A stretch of DNA of 64,000 bases, taken from the NCBI GenBank assembly GCA_963920525.1, contig OY986439.1:20408819-20472818 (forward strand), written 5' to 3'. Positions 10,872 through 22,215 of the stretch are shown here, piece by piece. A program made the translations under genes and the position numbers. Positions within the stretch are counted from its first letter, which is position 1. Each line of letters begins with the position of its first letter. Source of the DNA: Dichetophora obliterata. Its lineage: Eukaryota > Arthropoda > Insecta > Diptera > Sciomyzidae. A model generated the notes under the pieces. It worked only from the letters and a program-made list of their open reading frames with translations. It made no database searches and was not told the origin of the DNA.

Positions 10872-11899
10872 TTACTTATGGTTAACACTGCTTTACAAAA
10901 AATGTTTTTACTTCTCGTAGACCTTTTTAATGTTTTTGGAGCGTGCATTCTAAATGTCAACCATTTTTCGCAGCCAAGAAACTTTTTTGGAATAAAAAAA
11001 AATATAGTTTTTCCACTTTCATATATAACTTCTCTAGCTTATGTTTTATATTCTCTAGCTCAAAACATTGTTAAGACTTGAATTTAAAAAATAATGATTT
11101 AGTAACTTTAAATATAATTTATGAAAATATAATTTTTATAAGATCGGAAAAAATTCAAAAGTTATTCAGAAATTAGTTGAAACAGGTGTTTGATTTTGGG
11201 CAAATTTGTATGTAATTCTGCCTAAATTTGCAGAAGATATTTTGTGTGAAATTGTTGTTGCTGCCTCTCGTTACTCAAGATTATTATGTTTTTGCATTTT
11301 TCCCCGACTAGAATCAGCTGATTTTATGTGTTTATAATTTTTGTTTCTTTATTGGGGAGTTTATTTGAATAACGAGTTAACAACTCGTTAAGTATGCCTT
11401 TTCTAATGCTTGGATAAATAGTTATATCTGATCCTTTTATTTCTTCAGCTAGAAATATTAAAAGAAATGTGTTTACTAGCGAGGAAAATATGAATAGGGA
11501 GGAAATAGGGCTATTTTATTAGAATTAAAGATTCAAAGATATTTAATTTTGCCATTAAAAGCTATTAACTGTATTTTATGTAACTGAAAACCATACAAAA
11601 TAAAAGTAATAAATTTATTATTGCTAAGTTGTTTAAAAAGTTTTTTGGATTAACCATAGAATGCTAATTACAAATGAAAATTTCCTTTTTATTTCATTTT
11701 TAAGATTACATCGTATTCGTTTTCGCTTTATTTAAAATTGTATTTTTATGTCTAACATTTTTAATCTGTGTCTTTTAAGGTATGTTAAGCAATAAAGCGG
11801 TAAAAATTCTTAGAAGAAAGTAAAACCATTTAAAATACTTAATTTCTTAAAAATGATATAGTTTAAAACATTTAATTAATAGCAATAGGTTTTGATTTT
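10872..11899. other. AT-rich sequence without identified features
   Basis: No repeat ends or convincing frames are seen. A weak splice-like junction (pyrimidine-containing stretch, AAG, GTATGT) occurs at about 11,779 and is not considered sufficient. Confidence 0.5.
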
Positions 11900-12208
11900 T
11901 TTCATTGAGTTTGAACCTCTCAGCTTATCAGTTTAATTTGTTCTTTTCTTGTTACCACATCAATTTCTAAAACAACAAAAACACATAGAAGTAAAATATC
12001 CTAACCCGTTCAAAAGTTACGGAGATTTTCTAATAGAGAAAATTAGAAATTAGATTTTTTTGTTGATTTTAAGGCAACTCTACCAAGTGTTTCTCAGTGT
12101 TTTTGCAAATATTTTTTGTTGTTTATGCAGAAACATTGATTTCCAACACAACAAAAAAAAAACAGACTTAAAATATATCAACCTGTTCAAAAGTTACAGA
12201 ATTTTGAT
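11900..12208. repeat. Diverged tandem duplication, period about 175 bp
   Basis: A segment containing CAACAAAAA, TAAAATAT and GTTCAAAAGTTACGGA at about 11,960-12,020 recurs at about 12,137-12,200 (CGTTC becomes TGTTC). The preceding flanks also match. Confidence 0.55.
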
Positions 12209-12225
12209 CAAACAGGGAGCGTATA

Positions 12226-12365
12226 CCGACAATGTGCTGCGGCCGAACAACTAAGTTTAGGTCTTTTACGGCCGTTGTTCGACCCAACTTTCGATCAATA
12301 GGCGTTTTGGACTATTTTTATGCCTGTTCGACCGCTGTTCGACCGTTGTTCGACCGTTAATATTC
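12226..12365. mobile_element. Foldback-like right end, isolated
   Basis: Consecutive units GGCCGTTGTTCGACC and GTTCGACCGCTGTTCGACC are seen between 12,270 and 12,358. They are the same inverted unit type as at 4,838-4,965. No matching left end is adjacent. Confidence 0.6.
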
Positions 12366-13079
12366 TAATTCAAAATACCAAATAGCAATTTTTTTCCATC
12401 ATATGTTGCAAAATCATAAGTTTTGACTACGGGATCGTATTTAGCTCGAAAAAATTCATCGAAAAAATAATAACTGGCTGAAATTTTTGTAGAAGAAAAA
12501 ATTTTAAATCATTTCGGGACTATTTAAAAGTTGTTTTTTTCTCCAAAATTCATAACTACGGAATTGTGTTAAGAACATCGGAAATGATACATGCGTCTCT
12601 TGGGTTTGAGTTTGGGTTTTTGTATGCCTGTGTAACTGTTAGTTTTGAATAATGATTATATGTACTTTTATATAGTGATTATTATATTTCAAGAATTTTT
12701 TTATACCTTAAGTTTGCTTATTGATTCATTTTAATTCATACTGAGTTTTACTTTATATCCATTTTTTTTGCAACAGTAATTTTAAAACCATGCCAGGTGC
12801 AAAACGTGACATAAGGTTTTCAATGGAATTCGATCCAAATGAAATGATATGAGCTCACTAGAAATAAGTGTAGCTCATTTTAAAATCGACTTGGTTTATC
12901 TACTCTAATGTTAATAGCATTTGTTCTGCATCCAAATTTGCATCAATATTCTGTTAGCTACAATAGTTTAGAACTCAAGTAAACCAAAGCCGCGAAATCT
13001 AAAATTTTTAAGGATGAGAGGGTTTTTAACTAACGACCTAAAAGAGTTGTAAGGATTTTACTATTGTAAAATTTGTATT
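12366..13079. other. AT-rich sequence without identified features
   Basis: There is a short ATG-containing stretch near 12,790 with a frame of only about 20 codons. I see no gene or repeat signature. Confidence 0.45.
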
Positions 13080-13093
13080 GCCTCTTCTTAGCA

Positions 13094-14428
13094 AACCCGC
13101 CAGAGGACCTTCGGGGAATCTGCCTGTCCCAAGCCAGGAATGGAAGGGTGAGGGTTGGTTATTGGATGGGCAGTTCATGGGGCACGGCCCATGAACTGAT
13201 CTCATAATGAGTTCTTTCTGGAGGCACGGCTCCTGAATGTTCGTCTGATAACTATAAAAGAAAAGGTTTACCTAGAGCCTTGGATGTTGCTGCCAAATTC
13301 TTGGAGAAAGCATTGTTTTGATATTAAGTTATCATAACACCGTAGTTGTAATATGCTTTCGATGGACGATCAATCCAACATAACTTGAAGAGCGGGGATA
13401 GTCATCCATCAATGATGAGGAGACCTGATCTATTGTCGTTCTGCAGACCTATCTTAGAATAAAGGTTATTATGTAGGAAACATTTAACCTTCGGACCGTT
13501 GTATAAGCAAATTTGTATACAACGGCTCATGCTTCTTAGTTTTCTGTTAAGGCTTTTATTAGTCTTAATTTAGGAAAACGACGTTGCATAAGTAGAATTG
13601 AGGTTTACCCGGTTTTACTGGGAAACCTATGGTTATTTTTTTAACCTTGCCAAGTACAATTCGAGTGGCTGAAGGTGTCACAGTCAGATATAAATGTTCT
13701 AAGAACTTTTGGTCTGTAGACGGAATGTTGAAGAGCCTTGTCAGGTGGAGCCTTTTGCCCGGGTTTTGACTATCATATGGGTTAGGCCCACGTGGGTTTT
13801 AAATTCGCTCTGACTGTGGTTAGGCCAGGAAGGCCGGTGTGAGTTACACTTTAGTTGAACTCGGGTTGGTGATTCCCTTAAATTACTAAGAGAATGATGG
13901 TAGATTGAATCTCGCCAATTTCAAACAGTAAATGTTAGGAAGGTAAGCAACTACCGGATCAATATACTGTTACCTTTGGAATTTGAGTACAGGCGACGGG
14001 GAAACCTAAATAGTCTGAGTTGTGACCATTTGAGATTGAGGAATTTGATTGCATGAGTGACAGGCCTAGTTGCCGCCTTAATTTTTCGTGTCAGAGAGTG
14101 ATGACCTCTGATATGAATGGGATGATTTTGTGCGGATCAAATAAAGGGTTGTATTACTTGGTATAGTATACTGAGATGACCCATGGTTATTAAAATAACC
14201 AAGTCATGTTTAAATTCGAGTGACTGAATGAGTCACGGTCATGTATAGTGTCTTTTTGACATCAGTGCTGGGGTTCTGTGGCATGTAATTAGAGGAACCT
14301 TTCAAAAATGGTCTTTCTTGAATTCCGAAGGGGCGTTGACCGACGCTTCATATTTGTCCCAAGCATTGGAGCACCGTTGAATTAAGCCTTCGCGGCAGGG
14401 GTCAACGTTAAAAACATAGTGGCTTTCT
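13094..14428 (+). mobile_element. Element X, copy 1: structured non-coding retroposon candidate
   Basis: This 1.34 kb block is distinctly less AT-rich than its surroundings. It has no useful frame and is bounded by a perfect 14-bp direct repeat, GCCTCTTCTTAGCA (13,080-13,093 and 14,429-14,442), as expected of target-primed reverse transcription. It is about 90% identical by eye to 30,007-31,289. Hairpins are visible: a 10-bp stem at 13,496-13,525, GTGGC/GTCAC at 13,665-13,681, GTGACT/AGTCAC at 14,220-14,236, and a 3'-proximal stem CGTTGA/TCAACG at 14,375-14,407 enclosing CTTCG. G-U tolerant pairs favour the + strand as the RNA sense strand. There is no poly(A) tail. I do not recognise the family. 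Confidence 0.75.
13496..13525 (+). other. Conserved hairpin in element X (covarying stem)
   Basis: CCGTTGTATA pairs perfectly with TATACAACGG. The inner bases read CAAATTTG here and CCAATTGG in copy 2 (30,367-30,396): two substitutions at paired positions that preserve pairing. Confidence 0.6.
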
Positions 14429-14442
14429 GCCTCTTCTTAGCA

Positions 14443-14792
14443 TACATACATGTGTGTGTTGAGTTGTATCTTTTTTCATTTAGTTTTTGCATGTCGTGCT
14501 ACTGTAGATAGAAATACTATAAGTGTATATAAGAATTTTTAAATGTTTGCTCAATATTGTGTTTATTTTACTACATTAGCTAATTTTAAATAAATAATAA
14601 ATTTACAGCAGATGTCTGTCTGACCGACTGTCTGATAATGTTCATTTTGATAATTTTTATTTAATGTGTTTTGTACGAGTAGTTAACAAAATCAAAGACA
14701 ACTTGTCGCCAAAAAGTTGGTGTTTAGATTAAGGTTTAAACATATTCTTCTGTTTTGCATTATATTTAATAGATTGCATTTTTTATTATTAA
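14443..14792. other. AT-rich spacer between X copies
   Basis: No features are recognised here. It includes a CTGTCTGACCGACTGTCTG stretch at about 14,614-14,632. Confidence 0.5.
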
Positions 14793-15552
14793 TCCCGCCG
14801 ATGGGCTAACAGATTATCAAGCCCACAACTGAAGCAAGCTTAGAATTAACGTATAGTTCATTGGTGAGGTCCAACAAGACTCATGCAACAGAGTCAGATA
14901 TATCCTTTTAGTTTTTTAACTCAAAGCATCCACCACATAAGGTTCTTCAACACCCAAGGTAGGAGTTCCTTTGAACAGTTGTACATGACCGTGGTGCCTT
15001 CGTCCACTAAAATTGTACTTAACTAGGTTGCAGTAACAATTGGTATCCCAGTATTAATTACTGCTATTCTCATGTAACAAATTTATTAATTACGCAACTT
15101 CGTAAGCTTTCTTAAAGATATAATATCTTACTACAAAATACTTGGTGCTATACTGTACTCAAGGATTATAAAGCCTAATTAGCTCACACTGAACACTCAT
15201 TCTAAAAGAACAGTCCTAAAGTCAACGATAGATCAGGTCTTCTCATCATTTGATGTATACCTTTAACCATGCTTCAAGTTTTGTTGGACTTATCGTTCAT
15301 TGAAGGCTTGATTCTATTTATTTGTTATGATAATTATATACCATAACCATGATTTCTCCAAGACTTAGCCACCAACAACCAAGGTTAAAAGACGGTCTTT
15401 TCTTCAACCGATATCAGATCAATCATTCAAGAGCCATACCTCAAGAATGAACTTGTTTTGAGAACAATTCATTGACCGTGCCCCATAAATTTCACTGTTT
15501 AGTATCCAACCATTATCCTTTTTCTTGGCTTGGGACAGGAGGTCCTTTGGCG
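14793..15552 (-). mobile_element. Element X, copy 3: old, shortened copy
   Basis: The reverse complement aligns through recognisable blocks with copy 1: the CCTGTCCCAAGCC start, GGGGCACGGTC, the GGAGAAATCATGGTT region, AGACCTGATCTATCGTTG, a GTGGACGAAGGCACCACGG block, and a CATCGGCGGG 3' end. It is much more diverged and about 570 bp shorter than copy 1. No clear target duplication is left. Confidence 0.65.
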
Positions 15553-16580
15553 CGCGGATAATGAAAGTCATCTCATGTAAATAATGTCATTTTAAATATA
15601 TAATGATATTGAATATAATTTAATCCGCAGTAAAGGTTTTCGTGAGACGTTACGGAAATCAAATCATATCTTGTTATTAATTTGTAAAGTTTAAAAAAAG
15701 GAAAATAGCAAAATCCAATAGTTTTAGGGTTTAAACGTTTTCTATTGGATTTGTGTCAGTCGACTTAATGTTAGATAGAGTAATCTCGGACTAGAGTGCG
15801 ACTGTTTGATAACCTTTTCCTTGTAAGGAATGCAATTTTCTTTTTTTTTCCATGGGTGAAAATGAATAAATGTGAAGTCAATAACTAGTGAAGTCAATCC
15901 CGGGATCCCGGACGATTTAAGCCCCTTAAAATCCGGAATTTTTTAACAAAAAAATTTCTATTACAAATATTCATGTAAATGCAACCATTTCAATTTAAGT
16001 TGATATGAATATAGAATAAGAAAAACCTTTTCCTGATTCTGAAAAAGATTGTTAGGACGATGAGTGTGAATCACTGTAGCAAAGACTTTGCAAAGTTTTA
16101 GAAGAATTTGCAACATCGGGAAATCAGCTATGTATTTCAAAATTGTCAGGTATTCTGACTTAGGAAATAAGTTTGTTTTGTGGTGAAGGCAATCGTGATG
16201 AAACTTCCAGATTGCTTACGATTATCGTTCAAATATGTCTACAACTAGTATAGAATCAGAACAATGCTTATCATCAGCGGGTTATATTTGTAATAATATC
16301 CGAACAAAACTCTCTAATGAAAAATAAGACGCTTTGATCAGTTTAATGTATAACTTTAAAAATAATTAAAACAAAAAATTTAATTTGAAAAGTCTTTTCC
16401 AACCTTAATTTGCATTTGCACAAAAAAAAACGTGAAAGATGAAGTTGTCTAAAAAATAAATTTTTAACATTTACTTAATAACACCTTAAACTGTTCTGCA
16501 TTTTATTTTTTATATTATTTGCTCTTTAAATTAAAACAATTTGCTAGTCATTAATGTTGTTTAATTTTTTTGTTAACAAT
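15553..16580. other. AT-rich region with a small hairpin and a CCCGGGA fragment
   Basis: A clean hairpin at 15,711-15,752 pairs AAATCCAATAG with CTATTGGATTT around a 20-base loop. A fragment at 15,895-15,912 (CAATCCCGGGATCCCGG) matches the ends of the element at 23,593-24,345. Nothing else is recognised. Confidence 0.55.
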
Positions 16581-17007
16581 AAGGGTATTCACAATTGTGT
16601 GGTATCGTAGTATTGTGTTTTTTTTTTGCCAAAGCTCAAATAGAATAGACTTTAAAATGAAATTGGTGTAAGGAACCTCCCACAAAAGCTTTTTGTTACT
16701 TTGCAAATAAATTAACTATCCAATTTGATATATATTATTAATATATGGCATAAATAAGTAAACTTGTATTTTGAGCTTCTTCCATTTGTGCAATTAGAAA
16801 ACAACTGGCAACCGATCTGTTGTTTATGGAACTTTAAAAACCACGTTCATTAAACATATCATTGGGCTACTTAAAATTACCACACTTTTGGTTTTTAGAG
16901 ATTTCATGTAAAAAAACAAAAAATATAAAAACTGCTAGGTAAAGTGTGGTATCAATACCACGGGATTTTTAAACTACACTGAAAACAACGCAATTGTGAA
17001 TACCCTT
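16581..17007. mobile_element. MITE with AAGGGTATTCACAATTG ends
   Basis: A perfect 17-bp terminal inverted repeat, AAGGGTATTCACAATTG, lies at 16,581 and 16,991-17,007, flanked by AAT on both sides (16,578-16,580 and 17,008-17,010). A 3-bp duplication suggests PIF/Harbinger, though that group prefers TWA. Similar single ends occur at 24,454 and 59,023. At 427 bp, it is non-coding. Confidence 0.75.
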
Positions 17008-17048
17008 AATGTGTTTTGTTTTGTTGCCTTATACATTGGATGCCTCAC

Positions 17049-17164
17049 TTGCCAAATCGATTAACTCCACTTTCTAAATTTTGTTAAATTTTATGTCAAA
17101 ACTTTTTATTGACTTTTAACTGTATATTATTAAAACAAACTTCTCTGATAATAAATACCCTGTA
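17049..17164. repeat. Single end of the TTGCCAAATCGATTAACTCC repeat
   Basis: The 20-mer at 17,049-17,068 is identical to the terminal inverted repeat of the 235-bp element at 23,149-23,383. Only one end is found here. Confidence 0.6.
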
Positions 17165-17965
17165 GGAAAATCAACTAATTTAAAATAAGTTGAAAAAGTA
17201 GTTTTTTGTCAACCACAACTAGTTGAAATTCTGACTTTTTTCCATAGAAGGAACTAACATATTTTGTATGGTGATGCCCGCTAAATAAGTCAATTGACTT
17301 TTGTCTGCATATGTTTTCAACTACTTGTTAAATAAGTTGAATTTAAATTATATTTTTTACTACTTTAAAATAAATCAATTTGAAACTGAATATATTTTTA
17401 ACTACTTGTTAACTCTTTGTTAAAATTCAGTTATTTTTTTAAATACGCTAAAATAAATCAACTGAAAACAGTATATATTTTCAACTACTTGTTAAATTAG
17501 TTGAATTTAAATTATATTTTTTACTACTTTAAAATAAACCAATTGAAAACCGAATATATTTTTAACTACTTGTTAACTACTTGTTAAAATTCAATAATTT
17601 TTTTAAATACTTTAAAATATAATAAATCAACTGAAAACAGCATATATTTTCAACTACTTGTTAAATTAGTTGAATTTAAATTATATTTTTTACTACTTTA
17701 AAATAAACCAATTGAAAACCGAATATATTTTTAACTACTTGTTAAAATTCAATTATTTTTTTAAATACTTTAAAATAAATCAACTGAAAACAGCATATAT
17801 TTTCAACTACATGTTAAATTAGTTAAATTTAAATTATTTTTTTAATTACTTTAAAATAAATCAATTGAAAACTAGTTAATATTCCACTTACTGAAGACTT
17901 AATATAATTCAAAGTAGTTTATAAACTAGTTTATTTTAAACTAGTTTTTTAATTAGTTGTTTTTA
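17165..17965. repeat. Minisatellite block, about 83-bp unit alternating in pairs, inside inverted ends
   Basis: The motif AACTACTTGTTAA recurs at about 17,319, 17,397, 17,481, 17,564, 17,651, 17,733 and (diverged) 17,803, spaced about 78-87 bp apart. Alternate units resemble each other more closely, giving a two-unit period of about 165 bp. The outside carries loosely inverted ends (TCAACTAATT near 17,171; AATTAGTTG near 17,951). It may be a MITE expanded internally. Confidence 0.7.
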
Positions 17966-18504
17966 AAAACAAGTTGGTTTGTTTCTATTACCCATTTTTT
18001 ACATTTTTTTACCCATTGAATAAAAAATAATTTATTTCAGATGCCAGTCTGATTAAATATGTAAATAGTAATACAAATTTAGTTAAATTACTTTTTATAA
18101 CGAAATTGTCTACTTTTCATAAATAAATATATTTATACATACTTTGCTTTTATATACGCGATGATATGATCGATATGACCAGTAAAAAGAAAGAACTGCT
18201 TCATATGATTCAAATGACGAATCAGGAATTTTTCTCAACAAGTACTCTAGAAAAATATATCGTTAATATAAAGACAACAGTTATCAGGATACAAAAAATT
18301 GGCTTACAATTCGTTGGATACAATTAGAAAAGTCGAGACCACACCCCTCATACAATTCAAATGGGACTTCAACGAAAATACAGAATTTAATTCCATTAAT
18401 ACAAGAAAATCTGTGGCAAAATCAGAAAAAATGTGGACCAGCCTTTATTGTATCCAACAGTCCGAACTGTGAGTAAAAAAGAAAGATATGATGGACTTAT
18501 TGAA
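17966..18504 (+). other. AT-rich sequence with frames of unknown origin
   Basis: A frame of about 48 codons opens near 18,176 (Met-Thr-Ser-Lys-Lys-Lys start) and closes at 18,327; another short frame begins at 18,433. They could be remains of a transposase or other gene, but I recognise no motif. The 3' part is interrupted by the hAT-type chain starting at 18,513. Confidence 0.3.
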
Positions 18505-18806
18505 ATTCATACTAAAGCTCTGCAAAGAACCATCCAAGTACACCAGTTGTGCGTTGTTATTTTTTCTTATATCTACTTGTATCTGTTTCGCTCTCTAAGC
18601 ATTGAGTATGCATGGAATATTTCGCATTTAGATAACGATGGAATAGGTATGAGAGAGTGAAATTACCAAGTATCAAAAATACTAGTTTGAGCACATACAG
18701 AACAAACAGATATATCGATATTACTGTTATATTTATTTGGAATATCTGGAGTATGTGCCGTTGCAAGCATAAAGATTAAAGAGCGAAATAAACAACAAAA
18801 AAAGAA

Positions 18807-19028
18807 ATAAAGTTTTGAAATAATAGGGTTGCCACCTAATAATATGTATTTTTTAGAATTTTAAACATCATTTAACAGTATTAGGGAGTCACTGATTTCG
18901 AATCTGAAGTCAGAATTTTAAAATGCAAAATGCTGGATAGGGTTGCCACCTTAATACTGTTAAATGATGTTTAAAATTCTAAAAAATACATATTATTAGG
19001 TGGCAACCCTATTATTTCAAAACTTTAT
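18807..19028. repeat. 77-bp perfect inverted repeat with 68-bp spacer
   Basis: 18,807-18,883 and 18,952-19,028 are exact reverse complements by eye, including AGGGTTGCCACC. Neighbouring units of the same family are clearly diverged from each other, so the perfect arms look recent or gene-converted. Transcription would give a long hairpin RNA. Confidence 0.85.
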
Positions 19029-19465
19029 CATATTGAAATTCTGGCCGCGGATTCGGATTCAGCGACCCATTTTTGGTGTACCATTTTTTTTGCAGCCCCG
19101 AATTCGGAAAAATTTAAAATAATAAGGTGGCAACCCTATCCACCATCATGAATTTAAAAATTTTGAGTTCAGATTCGAAATCAGTAACCTCCCAATAATG
19201 TTCCCTCATGTTTAAAATTCTTAAAATAAAACATTTTTAGGTGGCAACCCTATGTGTAGAAAAATTTTCGAATTTTGAAATTCTGACAACGGATTCGGAT
19301 TCAGCGACCCATTTTTACCCTTTAGTTCGCGCCAGCCCCGAATTCGTAAAAATAAAAAATTAAGGTGGCAACCTTATCCAAATTTTAAAACTCTGACATC
19401 AGATTCGAAATCAGTAACCCCCCAATACTGTTTCCATATGCTTAAAAATCTGTATTTTCAAATAC
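19029..19465. repeat. Tandem repeat, about 240-bp dimeric unit with GGTGGCAACCCTAT boundaries
   Basis: GGTGGCAACC occurs at about 19,000, 19,122, 19,240 and 19,363, close to 120 bp apart. Alternate subunits match (GATTCGGATTCAGCGACCC versus CAGATTCGAAATCAGTAAC), giving a two-subunit period of about 240 bp. The spacer of the adjacent palindrome contains one inverted subunit. Confidence 0.75.
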
Positions 19466-21260
19466 AAAGAGAACTATCTGGAATATCCATATTGAATGGA
19501 TATATCCATTTAAAAAAGGGTTAAAACAGATACTCCACTTAGAGAAACAGATAAAGAAAAAAAAAAGCTAATACTACAATGAGAGCCAGAGAAAGAGATG
19601 ATAAGCTCTCTGCTTATTCCAAAGCATATAAGCATATGTTCAGTTCTACTCCTTGTTGTATTTGTACCAATTTTATCAGGTTTTACTTGTCTTATCTGTT
19701 TGTACAAGTAGAACGGATGGTTCGCTGCAGACCTTTAATTCATACCAGAGAACTGCAATGAGTATCCGACAGAATTCGGATACTCAAATCATACCCGAGT
19801 GTCGTGCTGTTCTGAACTCTATCCATACTTAATAATATGTGTAAAATACTTATAGGCATTCGGCTCATTAGCATTTTTTCGGTTATAAGTACATTCTCAT
19901 ATCCGAGAGCGGCGTGATCCGATCCACTTCGAGCCGTTTTCAATGAGTGCGTTGAGTCAGTTTGTTACAAAAGTTCTCGATCCGAATGTATTTTGAGTGT
20001 ACTCTGAGTACTGCTCCTTCTCTGCCAACGTCTCTTAGCGTTAATTAGTTTCTTTTTGTGTATGCACTTTTCATAAGTATTTGTCTGCAGGCCATGTGAG
20101 CTCTCATTTTTTGTTTGTTTTTTCTCGAAAACGAGTTTTTGGTATTTTATTGTTGCACTCTATGGAGAAAGAAACAATAACAACGCTTGTGATTTTGGTT
20201 TGTTAGACATAAACAAAAATAACACAAAACCAAAAGGCCGGCGCACAGTGGTTAAAAGTTGGAAATAAATACCAAAACTGATGATCTCTTATTGTGATTT
20301 TTTTTTCTTTGCGTTGCTTAAGAATATTCAAACTCACTACAAAGAAATATATGTATATAGGTTTTCTGTGTAGACGCCTTAATATACGATTGATGTAAAA
20401 ATGTTGAAAAAATTTCGTAAAATATTGATATTTTTCAAGAGTTATTACAGACAATTGAGAAAACGTATTGCAATCTGGTTTTTTTAAGTACACAAAACAT
20501 TATTGAAAAAGTTTTTTGCATTCTTGAAATATTTTTTTTTATTTTTGCAATAAATTTCTAATGCAAAGTTGATATGACAAAAAAACGTAAATTTATTTTT
20601 TTGCAGAATAAAATATAATGATCTATGGATGTCGACGATATTTTAAATAAAGAAATGCTTTTATTGGACTGTAAGTTGAGCGATTAAAAAAAACTGACAG
20701 AAATTTTTGAGTCCTTGAACAACATTTGGTAAATGCGTTTAGAAGAAAATATAGATATGTTTAGTCTCAAGGTTTATTGCTATAGTCATTTTCTTTAGTA
20801 TTATTTGAGGCATTTTTTGTTTAACGATCACTTCTTACGAGTTAAAATCGTTAAATTTTTAATGTAAATAGTGAAAGCATTTACTTACTAAATACGATAA
20901 ATGCTTTAAAAATGTTATTATTCTTCTTTTGCAATACTTTATATTTGCAGAGTACTTAAATATTCTATAGTGTGTTTCTCAATCTATTAATCTACTATGT
21001 TAATATATATTAAATATTTTTTTAAATAATTACAACTAAATTGAATTAGTAAAACTGTAATGTGATATGTATAAAGTTAAATTAATTCACATTATCTTAT
21101 AGCTTACTATGAAACATTTTAATGAATTTCGCAATAAAATGCTTTCAAAACTATTCAAACATTCAAATTCCCTTGTCAAGAAATGTTCTTCAAACATCTT
21201 CAATTAGCTGAAAGTGAAATATATATTCTATGATTCTAAACAACAGAATTAGAATACGTA

Positions 21261-21634
21261 CACGGAGAAAATTAATTTGCTTGAATCAAGCAAATGTTTT
21301 GCTTAAAAGCAAATCAGCAAAACTTTGCTCAATCACAATGTGATTTAAGAAAAAGATTGCTAAATTGCAATCACTCCTCGATTATTTAGGAAAAAGCAAA
21401 ATTTTGATTACATTCAAATTTTTACTTAATTTCAGCAAAAATTTGCTAAGTTATTCTAAATGGGAGGAGCAAATGCTTACTTAATTCAAGGAAATATTTG
21501 CTTAGTTGTTATATATTAGAAAAGCATATTTTGATTAGTTTTTGCTAAAATTTTGCATAATGTTGAAGTGGCTTAGAATCAAGCGCAAGTTTTGCTTAAC
21601 CACAATACTAATTTTGCAAACAGTTTTCTCCGTG
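21261..21634. mobile_element. TA-flanked MITE with CACGGAGAAAA ends
   Basis: CACGGAGAAAA at 21,261 and TTTTCTCCGTG ending at 21,634 are flanked by TA (21,259-21,260, 21,635-21,636), typical of Tc1/mariner MITEs. The interior is built from GCAAA/TTTGC motifs in both orientations. It is nested within hAT element B. Confidence 0.85.
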
Positions 21635-21929
21635 TATGCAAGCCATGTTTTTATGCTACACGACCTGTGCTCGTATTATCACAATGCTAAAAAGTATGCT
21701 ATTATCTTTTTTAACTGTTGATAGTATCACATTTACAACCAGTGCCAATTTGTGGCAAAAAGCATGAGGTTCACTCCTTTTTTTGGAATTCAAACGAAAC
21801 GATAAGCTTTTTTTGATGATTTTGTTTTTGTTTTTATAAAAAGCAAACAAATAATATTTTTGAATACTATAAACCTTTAATTTAGACAGTTTAGATGCAG
21901 CGCTTCATTGAACTTGGAATACGGAAAAA

Positions 21930-22215
21930 CACGTGAAGTGGAAAATTTCGTATGGGAGGTGGGCGTGGCAGAAAATACTTTTTTTATAATAGACATATAT
22001 TGAAGATTTCTGACAGAATGGTTCTTGTATTGGTTTAAGACAAAAAAAATATGGCGTTTTAAATATTTGTGTTGTATGGGAGGCAGGCGTGATTGAGGGC
22101 GGATTTAAAAATATTTTTGTGTGTATTCTAATAAGGCAAATTCCAAATAATACACAAAATTTAATTGGTTTACGATGAGTCCTTCTATTTATTGACAACT
22201 TTTGTATGGGGCTCA
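21930..22215. repeat. Diverged repeat with GTATGGGAGG motifs
   Basis: GTATGGGAGGTGGGCGTGG near 21,951 and GTATGGGAGGCAGGCGTG near 22,074 are about 125 bp apart, with a weaker third motif (GTATGGGGC) near 22,204. The 120-codon minus-strand frame over 21,905-22,267 spans these units and shows no protein family signature. Confidence 0.5.

Larger units (their letters stand above)
18513..19737. mobile_element. hAT-type non-autonomous element A
   Basis: The left end TAAAGCTCTGCAAAGAACC and the right end (complement of TAAAGGTCTGCAGCGAACC) agree at 20 of 23 positions. Both sides carry the same 8-bp sequence ATTCATAC (18,505-18,512; 19,738-19,745), which fits the hAT target pattern nTnnnnAn. Both subterminal regions contain ACAGATA-type motifs. 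The interior has a 77-bp perfect inverted repeat and a tandem dimer array. No transposase is seen. Confidence 0.75.

Noticed and set aside
11750..11785. Second ratchet point (CTAAC, pyrimidines, AAG|GTATGT)
   Set aside because: The pyrimidine tract is interrupted, the acceptor is AAG rather than CAG/TAG and the donor is weaker; not distinguishable from chance.
13094..14428. Element X as ribosomal RNA or a nuclear mitochondrial insert
   Set aside because: Composition and hairpins are RNA-like, but I recognise no conserved rRNA motif, and repeated copies with 14-bp target duplications indicate a retroposon.
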